This document shows positions 43,601-52,897 of a stretch of DNA of 64,000 nt, piece after piece. Below the pieces are notes generated by a model. The model had not been told where the DNA came from, ran no database searches, and saw nothing but the letters and a program-made list of their open reading frames with translations. Position numbers and translations under genes: made by a program. This DNA is from Terriglobia bacterium (GTDB lineage: Bacteria; Acidobacteriota; UBA6911), in the NCBI GenBank assembly GCA_020072565.1, contig JAIQGI010000019.1, forward strand, positions 124,001 to 188,000, read 5' to 3'. The first letter of the stretch is position 1, and every line of letters begins with the position of its first letter.

Positions 43601-44803
43601 TCAGGATCGGCTTGCGGCTTCACGCACCACAGGCGCTGTCAGGACGAACCGGCTTCCATGGCCGGGTGCGCTCTGGATCTCCAGCTTGCCCCCGATCAGG
43701 TCGAGCCGTTCACAGATGCTGAACAGCCCGAACCCTCCGCCGGTTTCGCCCGCCAGTTTAAGGCCGGCCGGATCAAATCCCGTTCCATCGTCACAGACCG
43801 TGATCTGCAGAGTACGGCCCTCGGTCTGGCGCAACGTCAGCGTCACCGAATTGACGCGTGCGTGTTTGACTGCGTTGAACAGCAATTCGCGGACGGATTC
43901 GAACAGCAGGACTTTCACATCGTCTGCGACGGGAGGGATGCCCGTTTCCGCTCTCATGTTGACGGCCAGTCCATGCTTGTCGGCCATCCATCGAGCCAAC
44001 CATTCGAGGCCCGCCGGCAGCCCCAGATCATGCAGTACCGGAGGGCTCAGCTCTGCGGTCAGCGAACGGGTGGCGCTGATCGATTCGCCGAGCAGATTCT
44101 CAATTTCCTTCGCAGCCTGCTTCACCGGTCCGTCAGCCGTCATTTCCAGCATCGACACACGCAGATTCGCCGCCACCAGCAGTTGTTGGAGATGATCATG
44201 CAGGATCTGAGCCATCCGCCGGCGTTCGCGCTGCTCGGCCAGGGTCAGCTCTCCGGCCAGGGCCCGCAGTTGGCTGGCGCGGACACTTAGCTGATCCTCG
44301 GCCTGCTTCCGCTGCCGGACTTCTTCCTGGAGCGATTGGACCGTCGCGGCGAGTTCTGCCGTCCGTTGCTGAATCTTTTCTTCGAGCTGGTCATGCGCCA
44401 ACTGCAGCTCGCGCAGAACCCGCTGCCGTTCGATCGCATAACGAGCGGCGCGCGAGATGTTCTCCGCCGAGGTCTTTCCTTTGATGAGGTAGTCCTGCGC
44501 GCCGGCGCGCAGGCTCTCCAGGCCCAGTTGTGCGTCCTCGAGGCCTGTCAATACGACGATGGGCAAATCGTGAAACGCAACTTGCGCGCGCCGGACCGTC
44601 TCCAGCCCGTCGCTTTCGGTCAGGCTCAGATCCAGAAAGACGACGGCAATCTGCCCGCCGGCGGCGAGCTGCCGTCCCGCGGCCAGATCGCCGCAGGTTG
44701 CGATCTCGAAGGTGCCTGCAGCCCCGGCCAGCTGTTCCTGGAATAGTGCAGCATCAGCCGGATTGTCCTCAATCAGCAATATCTTCTGAGTGGTCTTCTT
44801 CAT
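43601..44803 (-). CDS. Response regulator-histidine kinase (HisKA_3) fusion
   Basis: 400 residues. The N-terminal receiver (about 5-125) has [13 protein letters not shown], the phospho-accepting Asp in VVFLDLSL and the Lys in QDYLIKG. A coiled coil (about 130-205, [20 protein letters not shown]) leads to a NarL-type kinase module: [22 protein letters not shown] near residue 205, [10 protein letters not shown] near 305, CDDGTGFDP and [13 protein letters not shown]. It probably relays between a sensor and a response output and needs a partner for signal input. The ATG at 44803 is chosen because the frame upstream belongs to a kinase relic. Confidence 0.87.
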   Translation of the reverse strand: MKKTTQKILLIEDNPADAALFQEQLAGAAGTFEIATCGDLAAGRQLAAGGQIAVVFLDLSLTESDGLETVRRAQVAFHDLPIVVLTGLEDAQLGLESLRAGAQDYLIKGKTSAENISRAARYAIERQRVLRELQLAHDQLEEKIQQRTAELAATVQSLQEEVRQRKQAEDQLSVRASQLRALAGELTLAEQRERRRMAQILHDHLQQLLVAANLRVSMLEMTADGPVKQAAKEIENLLGESISATRSLTAELSPPVLHDLGLPAGLEWLARWMADKHGLAVNMRAETGIPPVADDVKVLLFESVRELLFNAVKHARVNSVTLTLRQTEGRTLQITVCDDGTGFDPAGLKLAGETGGGFGLFSICERLDLIGGKLEIQSAPGHGSRFVLTAPVVREAASRS

Positions 44804-44860
44804 TATCGGGGATTCCCTGTGCGAAGGCGGCAATCCGCTTAACAATTTCCTGGAGCTTCC

Positions 44861-45007
44861 TGAAAGGGAGAAGCAAAAGGTAGAGCCTTCTCCAGCTTCC
44901 GATTCTACCCAGATATGACCACCATTTTGTACCACGATCTTCTTACACATCGCCAGCCCGTTGCCTGTTCCAGGATATTTTTCACTTACGCGCAGCCACT
45001 GGAAGAA
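44861..45007 (-). pseudogene. Relic of a histidine kinase C-terminal ATPase domain
   Basis: The minus-strand frame reads [20 protein letters not shown], then [20 protein letters not shown] and STFCFSL. This is the G2-box end of a HATPase domain. It matches the neighbouring kinase at 45149-45988, which has RRLHPRGEYPGTGIGLAICK and the later IVERHGGRIWVES. No N-terminal kinase part precedes it. It is therefore a leftover of a duplicated kinase, in frame with the downstream kinase by chance or fusion. Confidence 0.75.
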
Positions 45008-45148
45008 CCAAGGTGCGTTGCCGGCTTCGGTTCGTGGGCCGGCATCGAGGCCGTTAGCCGTTGCGCTGAGAGTGCCGATGCCCACTGCCAGGGCCAACAT
45101 TGCCCGGATCATGTATTTGACACTGTCACTTGCAGCGGGGTGTGTTGC

Positions 45149-45988
45149 TCATGGCGATGGCAGCGTGAAGTGGAAAGTTGATCCGACACCCGGCTGCGAC
45201 TCAACCCAGATCCGACCGCCGTGGCGCTCCACGATCCGCTTGCAGATGGCCAGGCCGATGCCGGTGCCGGGGTATTCCCCGCGCGGGTGCAGGCGCCGGA
45301 AGATCTGGAAGACGCGTTCGTGCTGGTCCGGAGCGATGCCGATGCCGTTGTCACGCACCGAAATGACCCACCGGCCCCTGCGTCGCTCCGCGCCGACGTG
45401 GATCTCGCAGGGCTGGTTCGCCTTGCGAAACTTGATCGCATTCCCGATCAAATTCTGAAAGAGCTGCGTTAACTGGGTCTCATCGCCGGAAACGGTCGGC
45501 AGACTGTCGTGCGTAATCGTGGCGCCCGCCTCTCTGATGCTGGTCCGAAGGTTCGCCAGGGCAGCCGAAAGAGGTCCACTCGCGTCGGTGGGCCCAAATT
45601 CGCGCCTGCGCCGATCCACGCGGCTATAGGCCAGGAGGTCATTGATCAGGTCGGACATCCGGTTGGCGCTGTCCACGGCGTAGCCAATATATTCCCTGGC
45701 CTTGCCATCCAGCTGCGCTCCAAATCGTTCCAGCAGCAGATCGAGGAATCCGCTGATATTCCGGAGCGGCTCCTGGAGGTCGTGGCTGGCAGCATAGACG
45801 AACTGCCCGAGGTCCTTGTTGGATCGTTGAAGTTCTTCCTTGATCGCGGCCAATTGCTCGTTCGCCTGGGGCAGTTCCTCCTGCTCACGGATGGCGCGGA
45901 TGGTCTCTTCGGCCTCTGCCAGCCGGGCCTGCAATTCCTCGTTCTCCTGCTGCAACTGCTGCCTAGTCTTTGTTCTTGCCTTGCCCAT
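45149..45988 (-). CDS. Sensor histidine kinase (HisKA type)
   Basis: 279 residues. A coiled coil (residues 5-62, LQQENEELQARLAEAEETI) precedes the HisKA domain with the phospho-accepting His in YAASHDLQEPLRNISGFLDL near residue 70. The ATPase domain (about 170-279) has NLIGNAIKFRK, VRDNGIGIAP, FQIFRRLHPRGEYPGTGIGLAICK and ends in GVGSTFHFTLPSP. No separate sensor domain or membrane segment is present, so signal input must come from the coiled coil or from another protein. AAGGA precedes the ATG. A relic of the same domain lies just beyond its stop. Confidence 0.88.
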   Translation of the reverse strand: MGKARTKTRQQLQQENEELQARLAEAEETIRAIREQEELPQANEQLAAIKEELQRSNKDLGQFVYAASHDLQEPLRNISGFLDLLLERFGAQLDGKAREYIGYAVDSANRMSDLINDLLAYSRVDRRRREFGPTDASGPLSAALANLRTSIREAGATITHDSLPTVSGDETQLTQLFQNLIGNAIKFRKANQPCEIHVGAERRRGRWVISVRDNGIGIAPDQHERVFQIFRRLHPRGEYPGTGIGLAICKRIVERHGGRIWVESQPGVGSTFHFTLPSP

Positions 45989-45991
45989 GGA

Positions 45992-46141
45992 TCAATTCCT
46001 TGGCTGCAATTCCAATCCCAACAGGATCCTGACCCTGTCGGCCATGTCGCCGAACGGGCGACGCAGGGGCAGCGGCAAGTTCCTGATCCGCGCCGTGGGA
46101 CCCTTCTGCAGTGAAAGCCCGCCCATGCTTTTCCTGGCCAT
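45992..46141 (-). CDS. Possible 49-residue protein before the histidine kinase gene
   Basis: This basic peptide begins MARKSMGGLSLQKGPTARI and ends three bases before the kinase ATG. AGAGGA lies ten bases upstream of its ATG. The close spacing and the binding site suggest a leader or small partner of the kinase, but no family is recognised and the length is near chance level. Confidence 0.3.
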   Translation of the reverse strand: MARKSMGGLSLQKGPTARIRNLPLPLRRPFGDMADRVRILLGLELQPRN

Positions 46142-46544
46142 GTCTTTCATTCCTCTTCTTTTGCGATGCATGAATTCCGGCGGCGCGCTGGGGGAGACGC
46201 ACCGGAGACCAGAGCATCTGCTGCCGCCCTTGTATCCCATGGCGGAGCTGGTTTCGTTGCCGGATGAAGGTATATTTCGACGTTCAGATTCCAGTCGCCA
46301 GCTTATAAGAATGACCGAATAATTGTCAAGTCAGGCGGGCAATTGCAAATGGCCTGCGACCTCTGCTCTGAAAAATTACAGGAGGTCCGGCACCATTCCC
46401 CTCCAAGTGTCGAACCTGACCTTGATCAACGCAGGATGATCATAGGGGACTCGACCGATCATGACACGGTATTCCGCCGAAACCTGCCCCCTTAGGGATT
46501 CCGGACGACAGGATATTCCGGCGTTCGGATGATGACCCGGCACT
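46142..46544. other. Intergenic region between the kinase and GH27 genes
   Basis: About 400 bases with no convincing gene. A minus-strand open frame (46376-46639) overlaps the alpha-galactosidase end; its last part, which includes RVMIGRVPYDHPALIKVRFD, looks protein-like but has no start signal and no recognised match. It could be another remnant. Confidence 0.4.
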
Positions 46545-48839
46545 TCATTGTGTGAGCTTCCATAACACGACGCCGTGGGCGGGGACACGGGCTGGGATCG
46601 TTCTTTTGAACTCGCCGGTGTTCCGTTGACGCCACACATCTCTGGCCCTGACTGGAGCCGTGTACCCCAACTTGCCGAGATCGAGTGCGTAATCCTTCGG
46701 CCCCTCGCTGAGGTTGAAGATCCCGACGGCCCGGCCTCCGTCTGCCAGTTCCTTTACCCAGACCTGGATCGCATCCTCGGTGATTTTCGGGACCGCCTGC
46801 CTGCCTAGGGGATCCTGGTCGAGTGCGAGCACTTCGTCGTTGGTCAGCAGATTCAGCGTGAAGTCGTCCAATCGTTCGAGGTCGCAGCCGATGAGCAGCG
46901 GGGCGGAGAGCAGGCACCAGAGGCTGATGTGGGTGTACTGCTCATCGGGTGTCAGACGCGTCGGATGGAGGCTGGGCCCCCAGCCGACCCAGCCGACAAC
47001 GAGCATGTCCGGGTCATTCCAGCGTCCGGGCCCTGCGAACGTCGCATTCTCCGTTTGGCTGAAACCGATGCTCTTCAAACTCTCCCAGGTGTCGGTGATA
47101 TCCTCGGTGGTGCGCCACAGGTTGCCACCGGCCTCGGCACCCCACTCCCATACTTTTCCCATGCCATACTGGCACAGGCTGTAGATGATGTCCCTGTCGA
47201 TCTGGTCGAGGTGGCGGCGCATCAGTTGATAGGGCTTCATCAGCTCGGCCCGCGAGTTGTCCCTGGCAATCTTGTCGTACGAGCACCAGTCGTATTTCAG
47301 GTAATCGATCCCCCAGGCCGCCCAGCTGCGCGCATCGTTGCCTTCGTGCTGATATGTGGCGGCGTAACCGCCGCACGTCAGCGGGCCAGGTGAGCTGTAG
47401 ATCCCGAATTTGAGGCCAAGCGCATGGATTCTGTCACCGAGCGCCTTCATGTCCGGGAACCTCTCGTTCGCGATGATGTCGCCGTTTGCCTTGCGTTTCG
47501 GAGCCGGTGAATCGCCCTTGATCTCCCACCCATCGTCGACATTTATGTAAGTCCAGCCATGGTTCTGAAAACCTTTGTTTTTAAACGTCTGCGCGCTGGC
47601 CAGGACCTTGTTCTGGTCGACGGTCAGGCCCCAGGCGTTCCAGCTGTTCCAGCCCATAGGCGGAGTCAGCGCAATGCGGTCGCCTATGACCATGGTAAGC
47701 ACGCGCTCCGTCTTTCCAAGGGCGTTCTCCGCAGCGAGCACGACTCTGTACTCGCCACGGACCGAGGTGCGGCCGCTGATGATGCCGGTGGCTGGGTCGA
47801 GCGTGAGGCCTGCGGGCAATCCCTTGGCGCCATACGTCAGCGGGCGTTTGCCGGTGGCCGCAACGGCGTGCAGAAACGGACGGCCCGGCCGCGCACCGAC
47901 GATGCCCGCACCGTTGATTTTCGGCTCCTCGGAGGGAGCAGGCGTCAAGATGTAGGGCACTTCCTCCTGCCAGGCCGACTTTTCTCCCGTAGGCTCATAG
48001 GTGAACGTACACTCCATTTGTGCGGGGTGATCCGTCGAGGCCATTTTTATCGTGAAATCCCGGCTGGCATTCGGCCGGAGCCGCACGAGCGTTTCGCTCT
48101 TTGACAGTTCCCGGCCGGACAACTTGTCCGTTGCGCGCATCACGAACCGACCTTCAAGCGTGTGTGCAGCCGATGTGTTCCGGATGGAAAACTTCTTTAG
48201 GATCTCCCGGCCCTCATAGACAAAGGGCTGTGCCACCCTGTCGGAGGCCAGGTAGTCAGGGAAGGCGACCATGCGCAGCGACCCATCCCCCGTGTACATG
48301 CCGCCCAGGCCGCCGGCATCGAAAACCCGAACGGCGATTACATTTTCCTTGTCCCAAAGAATGCGCGGATCGTTCGGCGGTATGACGTAGATGCGTTCCT
48401 TGTCGTAGAGGTTCGTGTCCGCCTTGGTATAGGAGTCATCGAGCGGCGTGTCGGCAGGAACCGTCATCCCATTGATTCCCAACACGCGGCCGTTGAGGAA
48501 CGACTGGTCGAAATTGTTGATCTTGCCCAGAAAGATCCGCAGCCCGTCTTTGAGATAGGAACTCTTAGTCAGGCTCGAGGGTATGACAACGCGGAGCCTG
48601 TACCAGGCAAAACCGTCGAGCTTGTCATACCCTTGGGAATCCCAATTCTGATCGACGCGGATCGAAACCCACCTGGAATCGTCGTATTCGGGTCTGGCGT
48701 ATTGCGGATTGTCGCCGGTCATGAACCGCCAGCCGTCGCGGAGAACGGTGACTTCCTGCTTCTGAGGGACACGCTGACAGGCGGGGAAGAATAACGCCAT
48801 CGAGATGCTCAATACGGAAAGGACAGAACTCTTATGCAC
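46545..48839 (-). CDS. Lipoprotein alpha-galactosidase, family GH27
   Basis: 764 residues. A lipoprotein signal ends in the lipobox FFPAC. Residues about 25-180 form a galactose-binding-like beta domain (VTVLRDGWRFMTGD, GFAWYRLRVVIPSS), and an NPCBM/NEW3-like beta region follows. A short putative-Ig module with YGAKGLPAGLTLDPATGIISG leads to the GH27 barrel from about residue 400: LTPPMGWNSWNAWG, GWTYINVDDGWE, the nucleophile in IDYLKYDWCSYDK near residue 520 and the acid/base region SQTENATFAGPGRWNDPDMLVVG. The start is GTG at 48839, six bases after GAGGAGG; an ATG upstream lies before that site. It should release alpha-galactosyl groups outside the cytoplasm. Confidence 0.92.
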   Translation of the reverse strand: MHKSSVLSVLSISMALFFPACQRVPQKQEVTVLRDGWRFMTGDNPQYARPEYDDSRWVSIRVDQNWDSQGYDKLDGFAWYRLRVVIPSSLTKSSYLKDGLRIFLGKINNFDQSFLNGRVLGINGMTVPADTPLDDSYTKADTNLYDKERIYVIPPNDPRILWDKENVIAVRVFDAGGLGGMYTGDGSLRMVAFPDYLASDRVAQPFVYEGREILKKFSIRNTSAAHTLEGRFVMRATDKLSGRELSKSETLVRLRPNASRDFTIKMASTDHPAQMECTFTYEPTGEKSAWQEEVPYILTPAPSEEPKINGAGIVGARPGRPFLHAVAATGKRPLTYGAKGLPAGLTLDPATGIISGRTSVRGEYRVVLAAENALGKTERVLTMVIGDRIALTPPMGWNSWNAWGLTVDQNKVLASAQTFKNKGFQNHGWTYINVDDGWEIKGDSPAPKRKANGDIIANERFPDMKALGDRIHALGLKFGIYSSPGPLTCGGYAATYQHEGNDARSWAAWGIDYLKYDWCSYDKIARDNSRAELMKPYQLMRRHLDQIDRDIIYSLCQYGMGKVWEWGAEAGGNLWRTTEDITDTWESLKSIGFSQTENATFAGPGRWNDPDMLVVGWVGWGPSLHPTRLTPDEQYTHISLWCLLSAPLLIGCDLERLDDFTLNLLTNDEVLALDQDPLGRQAVPKITEDAIQVWVKELADGGRAVGIFNLSEGPKDYALDLGKLGYTAPVRARDVWRQRNTGEFKRTIPARVPAHGVVLWKLTQ

Positions 48840-48952
48840 GCAAGACCTCCTCGAGACAAAGGGAGTGCGCATGGTACGGACAAGATACGCGGATTTTACA
48901 GCAAAAATTGGATTTTGAGGGCGTCGCCCCGTAGAAAGGAAAAGACGCTTCG

Positions 48953-49933
48953 CTATCCGATCCGCTCAATCACCATCAGGGTCAGGTCATCTCCGCCCGG
49001 CACACCGGAACGAAACTCATCAGCTCTTGCCATGAAAGAACGCACCATTGCGCGCGCCGAGAGTGCCTGCTGCGCCTTTGCCAACTCGATCAGCGGCTGG
49101 ACTCCGAACTCCACGCCCGCTTTGTTTTGTGCCTCGGAAAGACCGTCGGTGAAGAGCACGAGACGATCGCCTTTGGCCAGCCGGACTGTGTCGGATGCGA
49201 ACTCCTCACCGCAAAACATGCCGAGCGGCAGGCCGGTGGGATCGATGCTTCTGACTTCTGATGCGCGCACCATGAGAGGGGGCAGGTGTCCGGCGTTGCA
49301 GAGCTCCACATCACCGTGTTTTCCGGCCTTTCCGCATACCAGCGTGGCGTATTGGCTGGCCAGGGTGCTTTCGCAGAAGACCCGGCTGGCGCGCTCGACC
49401 ATCTGGACCAGAGGCAGCCCCACGCCGATCAGGGCGCGAAACAGCGCGTGCAGGTGGGCCATGAGCATGGAGGCGGGGACCCCCTTGCCTGAGACATCGC
49501 CCAGCATGAAGTAGAGACTCCCTTCCTCGGTGGTCACCAGGTCGCAATAGTCCCCACTGACCGGGCCTGCCGGTTCGTAGTGGTACGCCGCCTGCCAACC
49601 CGCGTGAGCGATGTCCTGCGGCGGCAGCAGGCGCGATTGGATGCTCGCAGCCAGTTCCAGATCTTCTTCAAGAGCCCTGCGCTGGGGAGGCGTGAGATGA
49701 TCGAGGCAGAATCGTGTCAGGGGATCCGTCATGAGCCTGTCTGCCTCGATCGAGTCATGACAGGTTTCACAGAGCCCGAAAGTCCCTTCATCCATCCGGG
49801 ACAAGGCCGCGTCCACCTCATCCAGCAGCCCGGCCAGGTAGGCGCTTTCGGAAGCGGTGGACATGGCGTCCTGAAGCCTGTGCCGGCGGGTTGTCAGTTG
49901 CGTGCGTAAAACACTTTCGAGATGGGTAGCCAT
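48953..49933 (-). CDS. SpoIIE-type PP2C phosphatase with an N-terminal DksA-like finger
   Basis: 326 residues, cytoplasmic. Residues about 1-85 copy the DksA/TraR pattern: a coiled coil, ALSRMDEGTFGLCETCHDSI, then RFCLDHL. The finger has Cys-x2-Cys and Cys-x2-His in place of the usual fourth Cys. Residues about 90-326 are the phosphatase: ELAASIQSRLLPPQ, PAGPVSGDYCDLV, YFMLGDVSGKGVPASM, CNAGHLPPLMVRA, LFTDGLSEAQNKAG and GDDLTLMVIER. All the metal-binding aspartates are present. Such enzymes act on anti-sigma antagonists in partner-switching systems. AGGAGCAGG precedes the ATG. Confidence 0.86.
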   Translation of the reverse strand: MATHLESVLRTQLTTRRHRLQDAMSTASESAYLAGLLDEVDAALSRMDEGTFGLCETCHDSIEADRLMTDPLTRFCLDHLTPPQRRALEEDLELAASIQSRLLPPQDIAHAGWQAAYHYEPAGPVSGDYCDLVTTEEGSLYFMLGDVSGKGVPASMLMAHLHALFRALIGVGLPLVQMVERASRVFCESTLASQYATLVCGKAGKHGDVELCNAGHLPPLMVRASEVRSIDPTGLPLGMFCGEEFASDTVRLAKGDRLVLFTDGLSEAQNKAGVEFGVQPLIELAKAQQALSARAMVRSFMARADEFRSGVPGGDDLTLMVIERIG

Positions 49934-49957
49934 ACAGCCTGCTCCTGCATAGCGTCT

Positions 49958-50071
49958 CTATTCCATGGCACCTGCTGTCCTCTCGGGTGGTTTCAACTCG
50001 AGTTTCAGCAGCAGCCTCAGGAACAAGATTACATGAAACGCCAGCATCAGCAAGAACCCGATCAGGATCAA
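49958..50071 (-). CDS. Possible 37-residue single-helix membrane protein
   Basis: The frame starts at a TTG (50069-50071) that overlaps the stop of the S9 peptidase as TTGA, with GAGGGAG about ten bases upstream. It encodes LILIGFLLMLAFHVILFLRL, a strong transmembrane helix, then LLLKLELKPPERTAGAME. Translational coupling of this kind favours a real small protein, but the non-ATG start and the short length keep it tentative. It could help anchor the peptidase. Confidence 0.4.
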   Translation of the reverse strand: MILIGFLLMLAFHVILFLRLLLKLELKPPERTAGAME

Positions 50072-52617
50072 CGTCTCAGGTCTCCCTCGAAGAGTTTCAG
50101 AATCCGCTTGTACTCGTCGGCCCAGCTCGTCTCCTCGGTGAAACTGTGATTTTCCACCGGGAAGGGCGCGACCTCCCAGTTTTCCTTGCGCAGCTCGATG
50201 AGGCGCTGGATCAGCCGGACGGTGTCCTGGAAGAACACGTTCGTGTCCACCATGCCGTGGCAAATGAGCAGGTGGCCTTTCAGGCCGTCGGCAAAATAGA
50301 TGGGCGAGCTGCGCTTGTAAGCCTCCAGATCACTCTGAGGCATATTGAGGATCTGGGCTGTGTAACCATGGTTATAATGCGCCCAGTCGGTCACGGGCCG
50401 AAGCGCCGCGCCGGCAGCGAAGACATCCCGGGTCGTGAACAGCGCCATGAGCGTCAAAAATCCGCCGTAGCTGCCGCCGTAGAGACCGATGCGTTTCGGA
50501 TCGACCTTCTCCGTCACCACCAGGTATTTCGCGCCGTCGACGATGTCGTCGAGATCCTTGCCGCCCATGTGCTCGTAAATGGCCGTGCGCCAGTCACGGC
50601 CGTAGCCGGAACTTGCTCGATAGTCGGGATCGAGGACGACATAACCGCGCGAGGCGAGCAGGTTGTTAAACATGAACTCGCGATAGTAGCTCGATGACCA
50701 GTACTTATGGGCATTCTGCAGGTACCCGGCGCCGTGCACAAAGATGACGGCGGGGCGCCGCGGGTCGCGTTTAGCGCCGATCATCTCCGGGGTGAAGAGC
50801 CGTGCATATACTTCGGCGCCGTCGCGCGCCTTGTAGATGATGACTTTGGGATCAATCCACTTGAAGGCACGCCACTCATCCGTGGGCGTGGTCGTCACCT
50901 GCTTTGCCTGAGCGCCGGGTGTGAACGGCATTACGTATAGTTCGGGCGGCTTGGTGCTGTAAGAATAAATGATCGCGAGCGATTTTTCGTCGGGCGATAC
51001 CGTCGCCTCGTTCGATCCGGTCATGGTCGTGATGCGCGTCGCCGGCCCGCCGTCGACGGACATCGTGTAGAAGTGGCGCTCGCCGGGGTGAACTTCATTC
51101 GAGGTAAAAAATATCTTCGTTCGATCGCTCGAGAGCCGCGCGCTTTCGACTTCCCACTTACCCGACGTCAATTGCTTTGCGGATGGCTGGGCCGCGGTGA
51201 CGTCCAACGAGTAGATATGCATCCAGCCGTCTTTCTCCGACATGAACAGGAAGCGCTTGTTGTCGGGCAGCCATGCGATGCCACCGCCGCCGAAGCCACC
51301 GCCGCCGCCCGTGCCGGTCGCCACCGACCCTTCCCGAAGCCACGCGTCGTCATGAGCGTTGTCGAGCACCGAGGCTTTGCCTGTTGCGGGATCGATGGTG
51401 ACGAACCAGCGATCTTTGTAATCCTGCGACCGCACGGTGACGACGGCATGGCTGCCGTCGTCGGACCATTCGGGCGTGCTCCAGTTGAGAATCCGGGGTA
51501 CGGGCGCATCGCCCGGTTTTATCGGCCGTTCGTTGCCGGCAAAGGCCGAGGCGTCGGCCCAGGAGGTCTTGTTCTGCTTGAGGTCGAGAATGGCAAGCCC
51601 CCTGCGCCCCTGGGAATCGCCCACATTCGAGCGGCCGGGGATCATTTCCGGGTACGCAGACTCAGTGACGTAGCTCGGCACATCCTGGGCGCGCGCCGGG
51701 ATCTCCGGGCGTTCGCTCACTCCGAAATACACGTAGTTTTCGTCGGTGGACAGCTGCAAATCGGTTACGCTCTGACGCGCAGACGGCTGGAAGCGCGCGA
51801 TCGGTTCGGGCGGGGGACCGGCCTGGCCGCCAGGGCCGCCCCGCCGTCCGGCGCCCCCGCCGCCACGGCCGCCCTGCTGGCGCACCTCGGCCTGTCGCTT
51901 GAGATATTCGATCAGGTTCTGTTCTTCCTGGCGGAGCAGCCGCTGCGATTCGGTCAGCGCCTGATCACCGCCGCCGCGCCCGCCCTGTGCGCCGCCGCGC
52001 TGACCCGCCGTCACCCCGCGCGCTCCGGCGGCCGCGGCTGCGGGCGTTTCCGACGGCGGCGCCGCGACATCCGTCAGCTGCACTTCAGCCGGCGAGCTGG
52101 CCGCGCCGTCCAGAGCCATCAAAAACAGGTTGCCGTCGCGCATGAACGTAACCGCGGTATCATTGCGCGCCCAGCGCGGATTGGACTCGATGCTTGCCGT
52201 CTTCATCAATTGCCGGCGCGTGTTGGCCGCGACGTCAAGGATCACGATGTTGCCGCCCTCGGCCATGAGCATCCGACGCTTGGCCCGATCCAGGCGCCCG
52301 GTGGGTACGGCGAGCTGCCGGACCTCGTCGGCGCTGAGCTGACGGAGGTCAGCACCGTCCCGTGTGACTGAATATGTCTGGGCGCGATCCTCGTTCGGTT
52401 TCTGCCAGGAAAAGTAAATCTTTGAGGAGTCCGGCGCCCAGCGCACGGCACTCGGCGCGGAACCGACGAGCTTCGGGCCGCGCATGATGCTGTCGACCGA
52501 CAGGGTGAAGGGAGACGGCGCCGCGGCCGCGGGCTGCTGGGGGGCCGTCTGCTGGGCGGTGACCATCAAGGTGCCGGTGGCACAGATAAGAACGAGCACG
52601 GTCAGAATTCGGCGCAT
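50068..52617 (-). CDS. Secreted prolyl oligopeptidase-family (S9, DPP IV-like) peptidase
   Basis: 849 residues. A signal peptide (ILTVLVLICATGTLMVTAQ) is followed by a beta-propeller domain to about residue 585 with WAPDSSKIYFSW-type blades, and a C-terminal alpha/beta hydrolase domain with the nucleophile GLYGGSYGGFLTLMAL near residue 718, the Asp in HGMVDTNVFFQD near 795 and the His in VENHSF near 825. Residues about 175-270 are an unusual Arg/Gly/Ala/Gln-rich insert (RGGAQGGRGGGD and GGRGGGGAGRRGGPGG) in the propeller. Start at 52617 behind AGAGGG. It should release N-terminal dipeptides from peptides. Confidence 0.9.
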   Translation of the reverse strand: MRRILTVLVLICATGTLMVTAQQTAPQQPAAAAPSPFTLSVDSIMRGPKLVGSAPSAVRWAPDSSKIYFSWQKPNEDRAQTYSVTRDGADLRQLSADEVRQLAVPTGRLDRAKRRMLMAEGGNIVILDVAANTRRQLMKTASIESNPRWARNDTAVTFMRDGNLFLMALDGAASSPAEVQLTDVAAPPSETPAAAAAGARGVTAGQRGGAQGGRGGGDQALTESQRLLRQEEQNLIEYLKRQAEVRQQGGRGGGGAGRRGGPGGQAGPPPEPIARFQPSARQSVTDLQLSTDENYVYFGVSERPEIPARAQDVPSYVTESAYPEMIPGRSNVGDSQGRRGLAILDLKQNKTSWADASAFAGNERPIKPGDAPVPRILNWSTPEWSDDGSHAVVTVRSQDYKDRWFVTIDPATGKASVLDNAHDDAWLREGSVATGTGGGGGFGGGGIAWLPDNKRFLFMSEKDGWMHIYSLDVTAAQPSAKQLTSGKWEVESARLSSDRTKIFFTSNEVHPGERHFYTMSVDGGPATRITTMTGSNEATVSPDEKSLAIIYSYSTKPPELYVMPFTPGAQAKQVTTTPTDEWRAFKWIDPKVIIYKARDGAEVYARLFTPEMIGAKRDPRRPAVIFVHGAGYLQNAHKYWSSSYYREFMFNNLLASRGYVVLDPDYRASSGYGRDWRTAIYEHMGGKDLDDIVDGAKYLVVTEKVDPKRIGLYGGSYGGFLTLMALFTTRDVFAAGAALRPVTDWAHYNHGYTAQILNMPQSDLEAYKRSSPIYFADGLKGHLLICHGMVDTNVFFQDTVRLIQRLIELRKENWEVAPFPVENHSFTEETSWADEYKRILKLFEGDLRR

Positions 52618-52824
52618 GGATTGTACCCTCTGAAGCCGGCCGGGCGGTCTTGCGGCTGCAACGCCCGTCGAACTTCCGGAAACGGGACGCACGCGTCCCG
52701 GAAATGCGACGCGTATCGGAGCCACGGGCCGCGGCACTGCATGGCATAATTTGATCGAGCCGCTCCCGTCACGCGCCGTCCGCGTCTGAATCCAAATGTC
52801 TGTGCGCAAGTTTATAGGACACTC

Positions 52825-52843
52825 CCTCTTGCGGCACAAGAGG
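52825..52843. terminator. Short hairpin between the S9 peptidase and DUF-type genes
   Basis: CCTCTTG (52825-52831) and CAAGAGG (52837-52843) pair around a five-base loop, downstream of the minus-strand gene that ends at 52898. There is no T-run after it, so its action as a terminator is weakly supported. Confidence 0.3.
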
Positions 52844-52897
52844 AAAGGTCCGGTGACTGGGTCGTCAGCCGGCAATGGGTACCCTGAATGGTAGTCG

